Shown piece by piece: positions 1 to 10,109 of a DNA stretch of 64,000 nt. The stretch lies in assembly GCA_002495685.1 (NCBI GenBank), contig DAGJ01000016.1, positions 1 through 64,000 of the forward strand, given 5' to 3'. A program made the translations under genes and the position numbers. The notes beneath the pieces are model-generated. The model did no database searches. It worked only from the letters and a program-made list of their open reading frames with translations, and was not told the origin of the DNA. The number at the start of each line of letters is the position of its first letter. Within the stretch, counting starts at the first letter, position 1. The stretch comes from Methanobrevibacter sp. UBA412. GTDB taxonomy: Archaea; Methanobacteriota; Methanobacteria; Methanobacteriales; Methanobacteriaceae.

Positions 1-59
1 AACTAAGTTTTTGACAGAGCCAAAAGTTCAAAAGTCAATTAAAAATTGAATAGATTTAA

Positions 60-87
60 AAAAATAAAAAAAGTAAAAAAATTAAAT
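60..87 (-). terminator. U-tract terminator of carbonic anhydrase gene
   Basis: Directly after the stop of the minus-strand carbonic anhydrase gene, the transcribed strand reads several T runs (T7, T7, T7) separated by single bases. Archaeal RNA polymerase terminates on such U-tracts without needing a hairpin. Positions 1-59 hold no gene that I can see. Confidence 0.45.
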
Positions 88-612
88 TTAACCTTTAACT
101 AAAACTTTTAATTCACCAGTTACAATATCAACTATTAAACCATGAACAATAATTCCATCAGCAATTAAAGGATGTTCTTTAATTTTTTTCACTGTTTCAA
201 TAACATTGATTTCTTCATCTTCAATAGACCCAATCCATTTACTTAAATCAACTTTATTGATTTCTTCTTCAGGTACACCTTTTTCAATCATTGAAGATTT
301 AATCTTATCCACATTAGCATTTTTCATACCACAATTAGTATGTCCAATAACCATAACTTCTTCACAACCTAAAGAGTAAACAGCTGCTGCAACAGATCTT
401 ATAACATCTTCACCAACAATAGTATTACCTGCATTTCTAATAATTTTTGCATCCTCTCTATCAATACCTAAAGCAGGTTCTAAAAAATTAGTTAGACGAG
501 TATCCATACAAGTTACAATACATAGATTCATTTTAGGCAAATGACCTAATTCTTCACCTTCAAAATTTTCTACAAAATTTTGATTATTTTCTAATACTTT
601 ATCAATTATCAT
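88..612 (-). CDS. cab: beta-class carbonic anhydrase
   Basis: Interconverts CO2 and bicarbonate in the cytoplasm; in methanogens this supplies CO2/HCO3- for carboxylations. The 174-residue length fits the small Cab-type beta-class enzyme of Methanothermobacter. Zinc ligands and the active-site dyad are visible: CMDTR near residue 35 (Cys and the Asp-Arg pair) and HTNCG near residue 91 (His and Cys). The ATG at 612 is preceded by GAGGT at good spacing. The gene is the last of a minus-strand run after ilvB-ilvN, 43 bp downstream of ilvN, so it may be co-transcribed with them. The family assignment is firm; the link to branched-chain synthesis is only positional. Confidence 0.93.
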   Translation of the reverse strand: MIIDKVLENNQNFVENFEGEELGHLPKMNLCIVTCMDTRLTNFLEPALGIDREDAKIIRNAGNTIVGEDVIRSVAAAVYSLGCEEVMVIGHTNCGMKNANVDKIKSSMIEKGVPEEEINKVDLSKWIGSIEDEEINVIETVKKIKEHPLIADGIIVHGLIVDIVTGELKVLVKG

Positions 613-655
613 ATTATATACCTCAAAAATTTAATTAATGAAATATAAAAATTAA

Positions 656-1162
656 TTAATAATTTCCACGAGCCATAGCAGTAGAACCAGTTCTAGCAAT
701 CTTTTTAATACCATGAGATTTAAGTAAATTAATTAAAGCATTAATTTTACCAACATCACCAGTTACTTCTATAATTAAACTATTATCACAAATATCAATA
801 ACTTTAGCTCTGAAAATATTTACATACTGCATAATTTCTAATTTAGATTTTTCATCCTCAGATTTAACTTTAATCAAACATAATTCTCTAGAAACAGAAT
901 GATTATGTTCTAAATCTTTAACTTTTACAACATCAACAAGTTTATTTAATTGTTTAATTACTTGTTCCAAAACTTTATAATCCCCTTTAACAATTATAAC
1001 CATACGAGAAAGATTAGGAACTTCAGAACGACCTACAGTGATACTTTCAATATTGAAACCTCTTCTTGTAAATAAACTTGAAACTTTTTGTAAAACACCC
1101 GGTTTATCTTCAACTAATGTACTAATTATATGAAATTGATTACTATCATCATAATCATTCAT
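656..1162 (-). CDS. ilvN: acetolactate synthase small (regulatory) subunit
   Basis: Regulatory subunit of acetohydroxyacid synthase, which binds valine and activates the catalytic subunit. An N-terminal ACT domain (residues about 10-80, with the pattern [21 protein letters not shown]) is followed by the usual C-terminal small-subunit domain (about 85-160). The 168-residue length is typical. Its ATG abuts the ilvB stop codon exactly, and its ribosome binding site (GGTGGTGAT) lies inside the end of ilvB, so translation is probably coupled to that of the large subunit. Confidence 0.95.
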   Translation of the reverse strand: MNDYDDSNQFHIISTLVEDKPGVLQKVSSLFTRRGFNIESITVGRSEVPNLSRMVIIVKGDYKVLEQVIKQLNKLVDVVKVKDLEHNHSVSRELCLIKVKSEDEKSKLEIMQYVNIFRAKVIDICDNSLIIEVTGDVGKINALINLLKSHGIKKIARTGSTAMARGNY

Positions 1163-2872
1163 TTAATCACCACCATTATTACAAACATCACATTCATGCT
1201 TAAATTCACCAAGAATATCATCAACAGCAGCACCAGGAGGAACCATTGGTAAAAATTCATCTTTTTTAATAACAATATCTAAAACAATAGATTCATTATC
1301 TTTAATTGCTTTACTTACAGCTTTACCTGTTTCTTCAGTATCAGTTATTCTTTGACCAGCAACACCATAACTTTCTGCTAACTTAACAAAGTCAGGAGTA
1401 TTACCCATATCAGTTTCAGATAAACGTTGATCATACAAAAGATTTTGCCATTGATAAACCATTCCCAATTTACGATTATTTAGTATTGCAACTATAACTG
1501 GAATATCATACTCTTTAATAGTAGCTAATTCCTGATTAACCATTAAAAATCCCCCATCACCAACAATGGAAAGTACAGGATTATCTGGCATTGCAACTTT
1601 AGCACCAATAGCAGCAGGAAAACCGAAACCCATAGTCCCCAAACCACCAGAAGTAATAAATGTTCTAGGTTTAGTTGAATCATAAAAATGTGCAGCCCAC
1701 ATTTGATTTAAACCAACATCAGCAGTAAGTATAGTATCTGGTGTAACAGAAGCATTAATCTCTTTAAAAATTTCTTGAGGCATTAAAGGAGTACTATTAT
1801 AAGATACTCTAGGAATGAAAGAATTTTTACATTCTAATATATTATTAAACCAATTCATAGAATCATTATTAGATTTAAATCCAGATAATTCATCTACAAT
1901 AGAACCTAAAATATTTTTAGCATCACCAACAATTGGAACATCAACATCAACATTTTTACCTATTTCAGCAGGATCAATATCTATATGAATAACTTTAGTA
2001 TTAGGTATAAATTCATCTAATTTTCCAGTGGTCCTATCAGAAAATCTACACCCAACTGCAATTAAAAGATCACTTTTATTAACAGACAAATTAGATACTT
2101 CTCTACCATGCATACCTAACATTCCAAGACAATTATCTTGATCCTCAGGAATAGCACTTTTACCCATTAAAGTAGTCATAACAGGCGCATTAATTAAATT
2201 AGATAAAATATCAAGCTCATGAGAAGCTCCAGAAATTATTACCCCACCACCTGCTAAAATCATAGGTTTTTTAGACATTTTAATTAATTCTGCAGCCTTT
2301 TTAACTTGTTTGATATTACCCTTAATTGTTGGATTATAACCTGGAGTTGAAATCAAATCATCAACATATTCAGTAATTTCACCTTCTTGAACATTCTTAG
2401 GAACATCAATTAAAATTGGTCCAGGTCTACCAGTACTAGCAATTTCAAAACTAGATTTAATAATAGAAGGTATTTCATTAGCAGATTTAGCTTGATAACT
2501 ATGTTTAGTTACAGGCATTGTAATACCAACAATATCAGCCTCCTGAAAAGCATCATTACCAATTAAATGAACTGGAACTTGACCAGTAATAGCAATAAGT
2601 GGAGTTGAATCCATAAACGCATCAGCAATTCCAGTAACTAAATTAGTAGCCCCAGGTCCAGAAGTAGCAACACAAACTCCAACTTTCCCTGAAGCTCTAG
2701 CATAACCTTCTGCAGCATGAACAGCACCTTGTTCATGTCTAACTAAAATATGTTTTAAATCAGAATCATATAACATATCATAAAATGGTATAGTTTGACC
2801 ACCAGGATACCCAAAAATGGTATCTACTCCTTGTTCCTTCAAAGATTTTATTATGGCTTCTCCGCCTTTCAA
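1163..2872 (-). CDS. ilvB: acetolactate synthase large (catalytic) subunit
   Basis: Thiamine-diphosphate enzyme making 2-acetolactate or 2-aceto-2-hydroxybutyrate, the first common step of valine, leucine and isoleucine synthesis. The 569 residues show the three TPP-enzyme domains. The catalytic glutamate sits in RHEQGAVHAAEGYARASG near residue 47, and the ThDP/Mg motif starts at GDGGFLMVN near residue 438 and ends at the NN of AILNN. It is the first gene of ilvB-ilvN(-cab). ilvD lies about 7 kb away on the same strand and leuA at 35 kb, so the pathway is scattered. The start at 2872 is divergent from purD across about 200 bp of AT-rich promoter DNA. Confidence 0.96.
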   Translation of the reverse strand: MKGGEAIIKSLKEQGVDTIFGYPGGQTIPFYDMLYDSDLKHILVRHEQGAVHAAEGYARASGKVGVCVATSGPGATNLVTGIADAFMDSTPLIAITGQVPVHLIGNDAFQEADIVGITMPVTKHSYQAKSANEIPSIIKSSFEIASTGRPGPILIDVPKNVQEGEITEYVDDLISTPGYNPTIKGNIKQVKKAAELIKMSKKPMILAGGGVIISGASHELDILSNLINAPVMTTLMGKSAIPEDQDNCLGMLGMHGREVSNLSVNKSDLLIAVGCRFSDRTTGKLDEFIPNTKVIHIDIDPAEIGKNVDVDVPIVGDAKNILGSIVDELSGFKSNNDSMNWFNNILECKNSFIPRVSYNSTPLMPQEIFKEINASVTPDTILTADVGLNQMWAAHFYDSTKPRTFITSGGLGTMGFGFPAAIGAKVAMPDNPVLSIVGDGGFLMVNQELATIKEYDIPVIVAILNNRKLGMVYQWQNLLYDQRLSETDMGNTPDFVKLAESYGVAGQRITDTEETGKAVSKAIKDNESIVLDIVIKKDEFLPMVPPGAAVDDILGEFKHECDVCNNGGD

Positions 2873-3026
2873 TTTTATAGCACCTACTTAACTTTCTCTT
2901 ATTATAAATTATTAATATAAAATTAATTATAATATGTTAATATTGTATTTCAATATTAATATAAATATATTATAAAAAAGTTTTTTAATTAAAAAAATAC
3001 ATAAAAAGAAATATAATTTATTTAAA

Positions 3027-3035
3027 TTTATATAC
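3027..3035 (+). promoter_or_regulatory. TATA box of purD
   Basis: TTTATATAC lies 36-44 bp before the purD ATG, with an A-rich stretch upstream that could serve as BRE. It fits an archaeal TBP site giving a leader of roughly 15-20 nt containing GGAGA. Assigned by pattern and distance only. Confidence 0.5.
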
Positions 3036-3070
3036 ATAATACGAAAAAAAATAATGGAGATTAAAAGAAG

Positions 3071-4384
3071 ATGAAGGTCTTAGTTGTCGGAACTGGAGCA
3101 AGAGAACACGCCATTTGTAATGCATTGAAAAATGATGTTGAATTATATGCATATACAGGAAAAATAAATCCTGGAATTTCAAAAATTGCAAATTTTAAAC
3201 AAGGTTCTGAAGAAGAAATAGAAAAAGTAGCTAAATATGCTAGCGAAAACGGAATAGAAATAGCTGTTATCGGACCAGAAAGTCCATTAGGGAAAGGAAT
3301 TGTAAATGAACTTGAAAAAAATGGAATTAAATGTGTAGGTCCTAAAAAAGAAGCTGCAAGAATTGAAACTGATAAATCATTCATGCGAAATTTATTTGAA
3401 AAATATGAAATTCCTGGTTCATTAACTTATAAAGTATTCGACAACTATGAAGATATTAGTAAGTTTTTAGACAGTTTTGATAAAGATGCCGTAGTTAAAC
3501 CAGTAGGATTAACTGGAGGTAAAGGAGTAAAAATTGTAGGTGAACATTTAAAAAATAATGATGAAGCAAAAGCTTATGCAAAGGAAGTTATGGACAATGC
3601 AATGGGCGGATTTGCTCAAGTTATTATTGAAGAAAGATTAATTGGTGAAGAGTTTACAATACAAGCATTTTGTGATGGAAAACACCTAGCACCAATGCCT
3701 GCTGCACAAGATCATCCTCAAGCTCTTGAAGGAGATAAAGGAGATATTACTGGAGGTATGGGTTCATATTCTGATAAAGGAGGATTACTACCATTTTTAT
3801 CAAAAGAAAATTATGATATTGCAGTAAACATTATGCAACAAACCATTGAAGCAATTGCTAAAGAAACAGAACCATATAAAGGAATTTTATATGGGCAATT
3901 CATGTTATGTGCCGATGGACCTAGATTAATAGAGTATAACGCTAGATTCGGAGATCCCGAAGCTATGAATGTTCTTCCATTATTAAAAACTAAAATGATA
4001 GATGTATGTAAAGACATTATTAATAATAATTTAAATAAAGTTGAATTTGAAGATAAAGCTAGTGTTTGTAAATATATTGTTCCAGATGGGTACCCAAATA
4101 CAAAATATAATAATACTAAGATAGATATTAATGAAGAAAAAATTCATGAAATCGGTGCAAATGTATTCTATGCAGCAGTTAATCAAAAAGATGATGGAAT
4201 CTATTTATCTGGTTCAAGAGCTTTAGGAGTAGTGGCTCAAGGTGAATCAATTTCTGAAGCAGAAAAAAAAGCTGAAAAAGCTTGTGAATTTATAAATGGA
4301 AATGTTTATCATAGAAAAGATGTAGGTACAGATACTCTTATTAACAAAAGAGTAAAACATATGCATCAAATTTTAGGAATATAA
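3071..4384 (+). CDS. purD: phosphoribosylamine-glycine ligase
   Basis: GAR synthetase: joins glycine to 5-phosphoribosylamine with ATP in step two of purine synthesis. The 437-residue protein has the ATP-grasp layout: an N-terminal domain beginning [19 protein letters not shown], the ATP-grasp core with [14 protein letters not shown] (about 143-156), the EEFTIQAF and [11 protein letters not shown] signatures, and the metal-binding [15 protein letters not shown] (about 289-303). GGAGA precedes the ATG. The gene stands alone and is divergent from ilvB. A T8 run at about 4413-4420 after the stop is the likely terminator. Confidence 0.96.
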   Translation: MKVLVVGTGAREHAICNALKNDVELYAYTGKINPGISKIANFKQGSEEEIEKVAKYASENGIEIAVIGPESPLGKGIVNELEKNGIKCVGPKKEAARIETDKSFMRNLFEKYEIPGSLTYKVFDNYEDISKFLDSFDKDAVVKPVGLTGGKGVKIVGEHLKNNDEAKAYAKEVMDNAMGGFAQVIIEERLIGEEFTIQAFCDGKHLAPMPAAQDHPQALEGDKGDITGGMGSYSDKGGLLPFLSKENYDIAVNIMQQTIEAIAKETEPYKGILYGQFMLCADGPRLIEYNARFGDPEAMNVLPLLKTKMIDVCKDIINNNLNKVEFEDKASVCKYIVPDGYPNTKYNNTKIDINEEKIHEIGANVFYAAVNQKDDGIYLSGSRALGVVAQGESISEAEKKAEKACEFINGNVYHRKDVGTDTLINKRVKHMHQILGI

Positions 4385-4572
4385 AAAGTTAATAAGATAT
4401 TCCTACTCTCCTATTTTTTTTAAAATATTTTATTTTAAACGAAAGTTTTAATTATTAAAAAAATGAAATAGTATAACTTATTATAAAAACATGATAATTT
4501 TTTTAACAAATTTATACTAATTAATTAAAAACTTTATTTTGAAAATTATTTTTTTAAACGGGGAAATTTTAA

Positions 4573-5475
4573 ATGAAAAATTTATTATCAATAAAAGATA
4601 TTGAAAACGAAGTTGTAGACATTTTAAATTTAGCTATTGATTTTAAAGCAGGAAACATAGAGGATAAACCATTAAAAGGGAAATCATTAGCTATGATTTT
4701 TCAAAAATCATCTACACGTACTAGAGTGTCTTTTGAAGTTGGTATGTACCAATTAGGAGGACAAGCATTATTCCTTTCTAATAATGATATCCAAATGGGT
4801 AGAGGAGAACCTATTGCAGATACAGCTAAAGTTATTAGTAGATATGTAGATGGAATAATGATTAGAGCTATTAATCATAAAGATGTTGTTGAGTTTTCAC
4901 AAGAAGCCACTGTTCCAATTATTAATGGATTAACTGATATAGAACATCCTTGTCAAGCATTAGCAGATATGTTAACTGTCAAAGAACATTTAGGAAATTT
5001 TGATGGAAAATTTGTTTATGTTGGTGATGGGAATAATGTTTGTAATTCATTACTTTTAATTTGTGCTTGTTTAGGAATGGATATTACAGTTGCTTGCCCA
5101 ATTGGATACCAACCAAATGAAGAAATTATTGAAGAATCATTGAAAATAGCGGATAATTATGGATCTGAAATTAATATAACCTCTGATGTCAAAAATGCTG
5201 TAAAAGGTGCAGATGTTATATACACTGATGTTTGGATTAGTATGGGTGATGAGGAAGAAACAGAAAAAAGATTACATGACTTCGCAAATTACCAAGTCAA
5301 CTCAGAACTCATGGAATTAGCTAATGATAATGCAATATTTATGCATTGTTTACCGGCTATTCGTGGAAGAGAAGTAACAAGTGATGTTATAGACGGACCC
5401 CAATCTGTTGTTATAGATGAAGCTGAAAACAGATTACATGCCCAAAAAGCAGTAATGTATTATTTTTTAAAATAA
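4573..5475 (+). CDS. argF: ornithine carbamoyltransferase
   Basis: Makes citrulline from ornithine and carbamoyl phosphate in arginine synthesis. The carbamoyl-phosphate loop is SSTRTRVSFE (about residues 46-55) and the ornithine-side motif HCLPAIRGREV is present near residue 260, which separates it from the aspartate enzyme (pyrB at 52.7 kb). The 300 residues match the catabolic/anabolic OTC trimer subunit. RBS GGGG lies before the ATG. It is a single gene, with 188 bp of AT-rich leader upstream and a C5T6 terminator-like tract downstream. Confidence 0.95.
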   Translation: MKNLLSIKDIENEVVDILNLAIDFKAGNIEDKPLKGKSLAMIFQKSSTRTRVSFEVGMYQLGGQALFLSNNDIQMGRGEPIADTAKVISRYVDGIMIRAINHKDVVEFSQEATVPIINGLTDIEHPCQALADMLTVKEHLGNFDGKFVYVGDGNNVCNSLLLICACLGMDITVACPIGYQPNEEIIEESLKIADNYGSEINITSDVKNAVKGADVIYTDVWISMGDEEETEKRLHDFANYQVNSELMELANDNAIFMHCLPAIRGREVTSDVIDGPQSVVIDEAENRLHAQKAVMYYFLK

Positions 5476-5492
5476 AATAAAATCTTTAAATT

Positions 5493-5503
5493 CCCCCTTT
5501 TTT
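5493..5503 (+). terminator. C5T6 terminator-like tract after argF
   Basis: A CCCCC run followed by six T lies 18 bp after the argF stop. It matches the simple U-tract terminators of archaea; no clear stem is seen. Confidence 0.35.
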
Positions 5504-5703
5504 CACCTAAACAAATAACTTAAAAAAAAAATCTAATTTTAAACTAAAAATAAGTATAAATTAGAAAAAATTCTTATTCTAAATTTTAATTTTTAATCAA
5601 ACAATTTTATTTGAAAAAAATCGATAAATTAATAAAAAAAATAAAATAAAATAATAATAATAAAAAAATAGGAATAAAATAAATAAAAAAACTTGGTGGA
5701 AAA

Positions 5704-6132
5704 ATGTATCAAAAAATTTTATTACCAACCGATGGTTCAAAAAACGCTAATAAAGAAATAGAAACCGCATTAAACATAATCGACAAAGAAAAAGGAGAAT
5801 TAATACTATTATCTGTTGCAAGTAATATAATAACACTCCAATTATCAAATGAAGACGATATAAGTAATTTAAACACCCTTCTTTCTAAAAATGCTGAAGA
5901 AAATGTAGCAAACATGAAAGAAAAAATTAATGCAAATGTAAAAATAAGTACAAAAGTAGTCACAGGATCCCCTGCAAAATCTATAATAGAAGTAGCTAAA
6001 GAAGAAAATGTGGACTTAATTGTTATTGCAAGTTCAGGAAAAAGCGGATTAGATAAATTATTCTTAGGTAGCGTAGCAGAAAATGTAGTTAAAAATGCAA
6101 AAAACGATGTATTACTAATCCATAAATTATAA
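5704..6132 (+). CDS. universal stress protein (UspA family)
   Basis: A single Usp domain of 142 residues. The start MYQKILLPTDGS is the family opening, and the ATP-binding signature is complete: GKSGLDKLFLGSVAENVV at about 112-129 (G-2x-G-9x-GS). It is therefore probably an ATP-binding form that dimerises through the last strand (VLLIHKL). RBS GGTGG lies before the ATG. Substrates and partners of Usp proteins are rarely known, and none is suggested by the neighbours (argF, radical SAM). Confidence 0.9.
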   Translation: MYQKILLPTDGSKNANKEIETALNIIDKEKGELILLSVASNIITLQLSNEDDISNLNTLLSKNAEENVANMKEKINANVKISTKVVTGSPAKSIIEVAKEENVDLIVIASSGKSGLDKLFLGSVAENVVKNAKNDVLLIHKL

Positions 6133-6216
6133 ACAAAATAATTATTTATAGTAATATTTATAAAAGGAAAATATGATAAATACTTACTTAATAAAAAATA
6201 TTAAAGACTTGATAAA

Positions 6217-7656
6217 ATGAATGTTACTTTTATAAATCCACCTCATTACAAATCTAAATACAAATTCATTGGAGTTATAGCTCCACCTCTCGGTATAGGT
6301 TACATGGCAGCAATGCTTGAAAGAAATAACATACCAGTGGATATTTTAGATGCATCCGCATTAGATTTAACATACCAAGAAATAGAACAAGAATTATTAG
6401 AAAGAAAACCCGATTTAGTTGCATTAACTGCACTTACACCAACAATAGGAACAGCATTAGAAACTGCTGCAGTAGTGAAAAAAATATTACCTAACACAAT
6501 TGTAGCTATCGGTGGTTATCACCCTACTTTCACTTACAACGAAATTATAGAAAACCCAAATATAGATATTGTAATTCGAGGAGAAGGAGAAAACACTATA
6601 GTAGAATTAGCACAAGCACTTGAAAACAATACTGACTTATCAAACATTGATGGGCTTGTATTTAAAGACAAAAATGATTGTGAAAAAACTATAGTGACCA
6701 ATGACAGAGAAGTTATCCAAGATTTAGATACATTACCATACCCTGCACTACATTTAATGCCTATGGACAAATATCGTATGTTAGATGTTACAACCCATAT
6801 GACAACAATGATAACAACAAGAGGATGTCCAAATCAATGCTCATTCTGTTCATCAGCAGCCATGCATGGAAGAAGAATAAGAAGCAGAAGTACAAAAAAT
6901 ATTGTAGATGAAATAGAATATTTAAAAAACAACTATGACATCGACACAATAGCATTCCTCGATGATACTTTCACACTAAACAAACGTAAAGTAAAAGAAA
7001 TATGTAACGAAATAATGGCTAGAAATTTAAACATTATGTGGGGTTGTACCGCACGTGTTGATAATTTAGATGAAGAATTATTAGACATAATGAAAGAATC
7101 TGGATGTATAACCATATTTTTAGGTGTTGAATCTGCAGATCAACAATCATTAGATGAAATGCATAAAGGTACTACAATAGAAAAAATACAACATGCATTT
7201 AAAATATCCCGAGAAAAGGATATTAGAACAATAGCTTCTGTAGCAATGGGAATGCCTGGAGACACTAAAGAAAGTATTAATAAAACTATAAAATTTGTTC
7301 ATGACTTAAAACCTAATTATGCAATTTTTAGTTTAGCTACCCCATACCCAGGGACAAGATTTTATAAAGAAGCATTCGAGAAAAATTTAATCAAAGTTAA
7401 AGATTGGTCTAAGTATACTTTAATCTCCCCAATATTAGAAACAGTAGATTGCTCAATGAAAGATTTAAGAAGATTACAAACTATGGCTTTCATAAAATTT
7501 TATTTAAGACCCGGTTACATTATTAGTCAAGTCAGACAAGATGGAATGGCCCTTTTAAAAGCAATAGGTGGAGTAATTAAAACAGCAATAAAACCAAACA
7601 ACGATTCTTATATGAAAGACTATGAAGAAAATGCAAGTGAAAAACCAACAAAATAA
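6217..7656 (+). CDS. B12-binding radical SAM protein
   Basis: Class-B-like cobalamin/radical SAM enzyme of 479 residues. The N-terminal B12-binding Rossmann domain (about 1-140) starts VTFINPPHYKSKY and holds the GYMAAMLE and IVIRGEGE features. The radical SAM barrel (about 190-400) carries CPNQCSFC (CX3CX2C) near residue 208. The C-terminus (about 430-479) is basic and partly hydrophobic, as in the BchE/HpnJ-type group. The reaction cannot be told from sequence: methyltransferase, cyclase or lipid/tetrapyrrole modifier are all possible. It is 84 bp after the Usp gene and may share its transcript. Confidence 0.85.
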   Translation: MNVTFINPPHYKSKYKFIGVIAPPLGIGYMAAMLERNNIPVDILDASALDLTYQEIEQELLERKPDLVALTALTPTIGTALETAAVVKKILPNTIVAIGGYHPTFTYNEIIENPNIDIVIRGEGENTIVELAQALENNTDLSNIDGLVFKDKNDCEKTIVTNDREVIQDLDTLPYPALHLMPMDKYRMLDVTTHMTTMITTRGCPNQCSFCSSAAMHGRRIRSRSTKNIVDEIEYLKNNYDIDTIAFLDDTFTLNKRKVKEICNEIMARNLNIMWGCTARVDNLDEELLDIMKESGCITIFLGVESADQQSLDEMHKGTTIEKIQHAFKISREKDIRTIASVAMGMPGDTKESINKTIKFVHDLKPNYAIFSLATPYPGTRFYKEAFEKNLIKVKDWSKYTLISPILETVDCSMKDLRRLQTMAFIKFYLRPGYIISQVRQDGMALLKAIGGVIKTAIKPNNDSYMKDYEENASEKPTK

Positions 7657-7733
7657 AATATAAAATCTAATAAATAAAAAAAAAAAATTAATAATTTAAA
7701 CCAAAAAATTTAAATTATTAAAAAACCTATTTT

Positions 7734-9443
7734 TTACATCATTTCAGGAGCAGGTACTCCTAATAAATCTAAAGCATTTTTAAGAGTTATTTGGGATTTT
7801 TTAACAATGTTTAATCTAACCCCTTCAAATTCAGACCCTAATACTTGTTCAGATTTATAAAATTTATTAAAAGCACTAGATAAATCTTGACAATATTGAG
7901 CAATAGGATGCACATGTCTTGAAGAAGCAGAATTCTCAATAACTTCAGGGAACTTAGCTAAATTCCTAATTAAATCTTTCTCTACATCATCAGGTGACCA
8001 ATTATCTTCAATTGAAAGTTCCTTATCACCAGCTTTTTTAAGTAATTTACAAGCTCTAGCATGAGCATATTGAATAGAAGCACAACCTCTTTCAAAACTT
8101 AAAGCTTCATCCCATTTAAAAGTAATAGGTTTTTCTGGAGATAATCTTGCAATATAAAATCTAATAGCTCCAATACCAATTTCTTCAGAAATATTATTTA
8201 ACTCTTCATCAGATAAATCAGGACGTCTTTCATCTAACTCTTTTCTAGCTCTTGAAACAGCTTCATCAATTAAATCATCCACAGAAACAAAAATACCCTT
8301 TCTTGTAGACATTGAACCATCAGGTAAATTAATAAATTCATAGAATACAACTTCAAGCTCATCACTGTTTGGTTCAACAACTTCTAAAATTTCTAATGCA
8401 AGACTAACCTGTTTAAATGCTAATTTATGATCAGCACCAAGAACATCAAGAACAATATCCCCTTGTTGACATTTATGGATATGATAAGCAATATCTCTAG
8501 TTGAATATAATGAAGTTCCATTAGCTCTTCTAAGAACTAACTCTTTATCTATATCCCATTCAGTTAAATCAAGGTATAAAACATCACTTTTTCTAGCATA
8601 ACCTATTTCATATAGTTCATCTGTAATTTTATCAACAGTACCATCTCGTACAAATTGACCTTCCCAAACAAAATCATCATGAATTATATTCATTCTAGAT
8701 AATGTTTCTTTAACCCCATTAATACATTGAGAAACAACATTTTCAAAAATTTTATTAAGTTCGGCATCGTCACCTTTCTCGTATTTTTGAATCAAATCAT
8801 CAACATTAGAAGTTAATTCCTTATTTTCATTAAGTTTTTGATTAGCTTTGAAATATAATTGACCAATCTTATGATCAATTTTATCTCCTTCTTGATCTTC
8901 TATTTTTAAACCTAATTCAGTAATCCCAAATACAATAATAGCTATTTGTCTACCCATATCATTAACATAATATTGAGTTTCGACATCTCGACCAGATTTT
9001 TTAAGTACTCTACTTAAAGAATCCCCAATTATAGAATTTCTAATATGTCCCACATGTAATGGGCCATTAGGATTAGCTGAAGTATGTTCTAAAACAATTT
9101 TCTCATCTTTATTTGGAAGTTGACCATAATTTTTTTTAATAGATTTTAATAATTCTTTAGAAAAAATATCATAATTAATAAAAAAGTTTAAATAAGGTCC
9201 TTTAGCCTCTACTTTATCAAATATTTTTGGAAATTCAATTTCCTTAACTAAATCTTGAGCAATTAAATTTGGAGACTTTTTTAATATTTTAGCTAATGAA
9301 AATGTTAATGTAGTAGCTAAATCTCCTAATTCTGGATTAGGAGGGAATTCTAATTTAATTTCATTATCTGGAATATCATATCCCTTTTTATCAAGCAAAT
9401 TTTTTAATGATTTAAAAGCTTCATCTTTTACTGCAATATTCAT
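7734..9443 (-). CDS. argS: arginyl-tRNA synthetase
   Basis: Charges tRNA-Arg; class I enzyme. ASANPNGPLHVGHIRNS near residue 120 contains the HIGH-type signature (HVGH), and STRKGIFVSVDDL near residue 380 is the KMSKS-equivalent region. The N-terminal Arg-specific additional domain and the C-terminal DALRG anticodon-binding domain are both present. I place the start at the ATG at 9443 (569 residues): GGTG lies 6 nt before it, whereas the upstream in-frame TTG (9455) overlaps this site. The gene is followed only by a short AT-rich gap convergent with the radical SAM gene. Confidence 0.95.
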   Translation of the reverse strand: MNIAVKDEAFKSLKNLLDKKGYDIPDNEIKLEFPPNPELGDLATTLTFSLAKILKKSPNLIAQDLVKEIEFPKIFDKVEAKGPYLNFFINYDIFSKELLKSIKKNYGQLPNKDEKIVLEHTSANPNGPLHVGHIRNSIIGDSLSRVLKKSGRDVETQYYVNDMGRQIAIIVFGITELGLKIEDQEGDKIDHKIGQLYFKANQKLNENKELTSNVDDLIQKYEKGDDAELNKIFENVVSQCINGVKETLSRMNIIHDDFVWEGQFVRDGTVDKITDELYEIGYARKSDVLYLDLTEWDIDKELVLRRANGTSLYSTRDIAYHIHKCQQGDIVLDVLGADHKLAFKQVSLALEILEVVEPNSDELEVVFYEFINLPDGSMSTRKGIFVSVDDLIDEAVSRARKELDERRPDLSDEELNNISEEIGIGAIRFYIARLSPEKPITFKWDEALSFERGCASIQYAHARACKLLKKAGDKELSIEDNWSPDDVEKDLIRNLAKFPEVIENSASSRHVHPIAQYCQDLSSAFNKFYKSEQVLGSEFEGVRLNIVKKSQITLKNALDLLGVPAPEMM

Positions 9444-9490
9444 CGTATACACCAAATTAATATATAAAATATAATTTTAATTATTGAATT

Positions 9491-9538
9491 TTTATAAAAA
9501 AATAAAAAAAGTGTGTAAAAGGGAGGAAAAAACTCCCT
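9491..9538 (-). terminator. Hairpin plus U-tract terminator of signal peptidase gene
   Basis: On the minus strand a perfect 6-bp stem (AGGGAG and CTCCCT at 9520-9525 and 9533-9538) with a 7-nt loop is followed by two T7 runs. This resembles a bacterial intrinsic terminator and lies between the signal peptidase gene and argS. Confidence 0.6.
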
Positions 9539-9601
9539 ACAAATAGTCTATAAATTATTTCATTTTAATTAACTAGCTATATTAAAATTCTAGAATTAAT
9601 A

Positions 9602-10024
9602 TCATAATCCTTTTAAAGCAATCGTAATATAACCAATTTTTGGGATAATTAAAGGTTGATCACCAATAGTTACAACCCTCTCTTTTATTCGGGCAGACGT
9701 TACCCAGTAAGGGTCTGGAACTTTATTATTATCACCTTTTATCTCATAATACGTAGTCCCATTTATTTCAGTAATATTTATTACCCTGTGAATTACAGGA
9801 CTTGAAAACCAACTAGCATCATAAACAACTATATCTCCAACTTGGACACTATCTGGATCAAATTCTTGGATACCGAGTAAATCAGTTTTTTGAACTACTA
9901 CAATATCTCCCCTATAAAAAACAGGTTCCATACTACCAGAAACAACTACGTTCAAGTGTTGAGCAACCATTAATCCAATAATAATGATTACCACATATGC
10001 TAGTATTTCTTTTTTATTCGACAA
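9602..10024 (-). CDS. archaeal signal peptidase I (Sec11 type)
   Basis: Membrane serine protease that removes signal peptides from exported proteins. After one N-terminal membrane helix (about 8-25), VVSGSMEPVFYRGD (about 27-40) carries the catalytic serine, VIHRVI near residue 82 carries the histidine that replaces bacterial lysine, and GDNNKVPDP and GDQPLIIP supply the later conserved boxes with Asp. The 140-residue length matches the archaeal/ER-type enzyme. The start is a TTG at 10024 with AAGGTG five bases upstream; no ATG fits. It probably serves the secreted proteins of the window, such as the beta-propeller protein and the barnase-like RNase. Confidence 0.88.
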   Translation of the reverse strand: MSNKKEILAYVVIIIIGLMVAQHLNVVVSGSMEPVFYRGDIVVVQKTDLLGIQEFDPDSVQVGDIVVYDASWFSSPVIHRVINITEINGTTYYEIKGDNNKVPDPYWVTSARIKERVVTIGDQPLIIPKIGYITIALKGL

Positions 10025-10109
10025 TTTAACACCTTATATTTTTGTTATATTTATTATAATATATTAAATTAAGGATTTAAAAAAAAATTAAAAATATAAT
10101 TATAATAAA

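Noticed and set aside
9950-9962. Mini-ORB at TTCAAGTGTTG inside the signal peptidase gene
   Set aside because: It matches the core only in part, lies in coding sequence and has no neighbouring copies.
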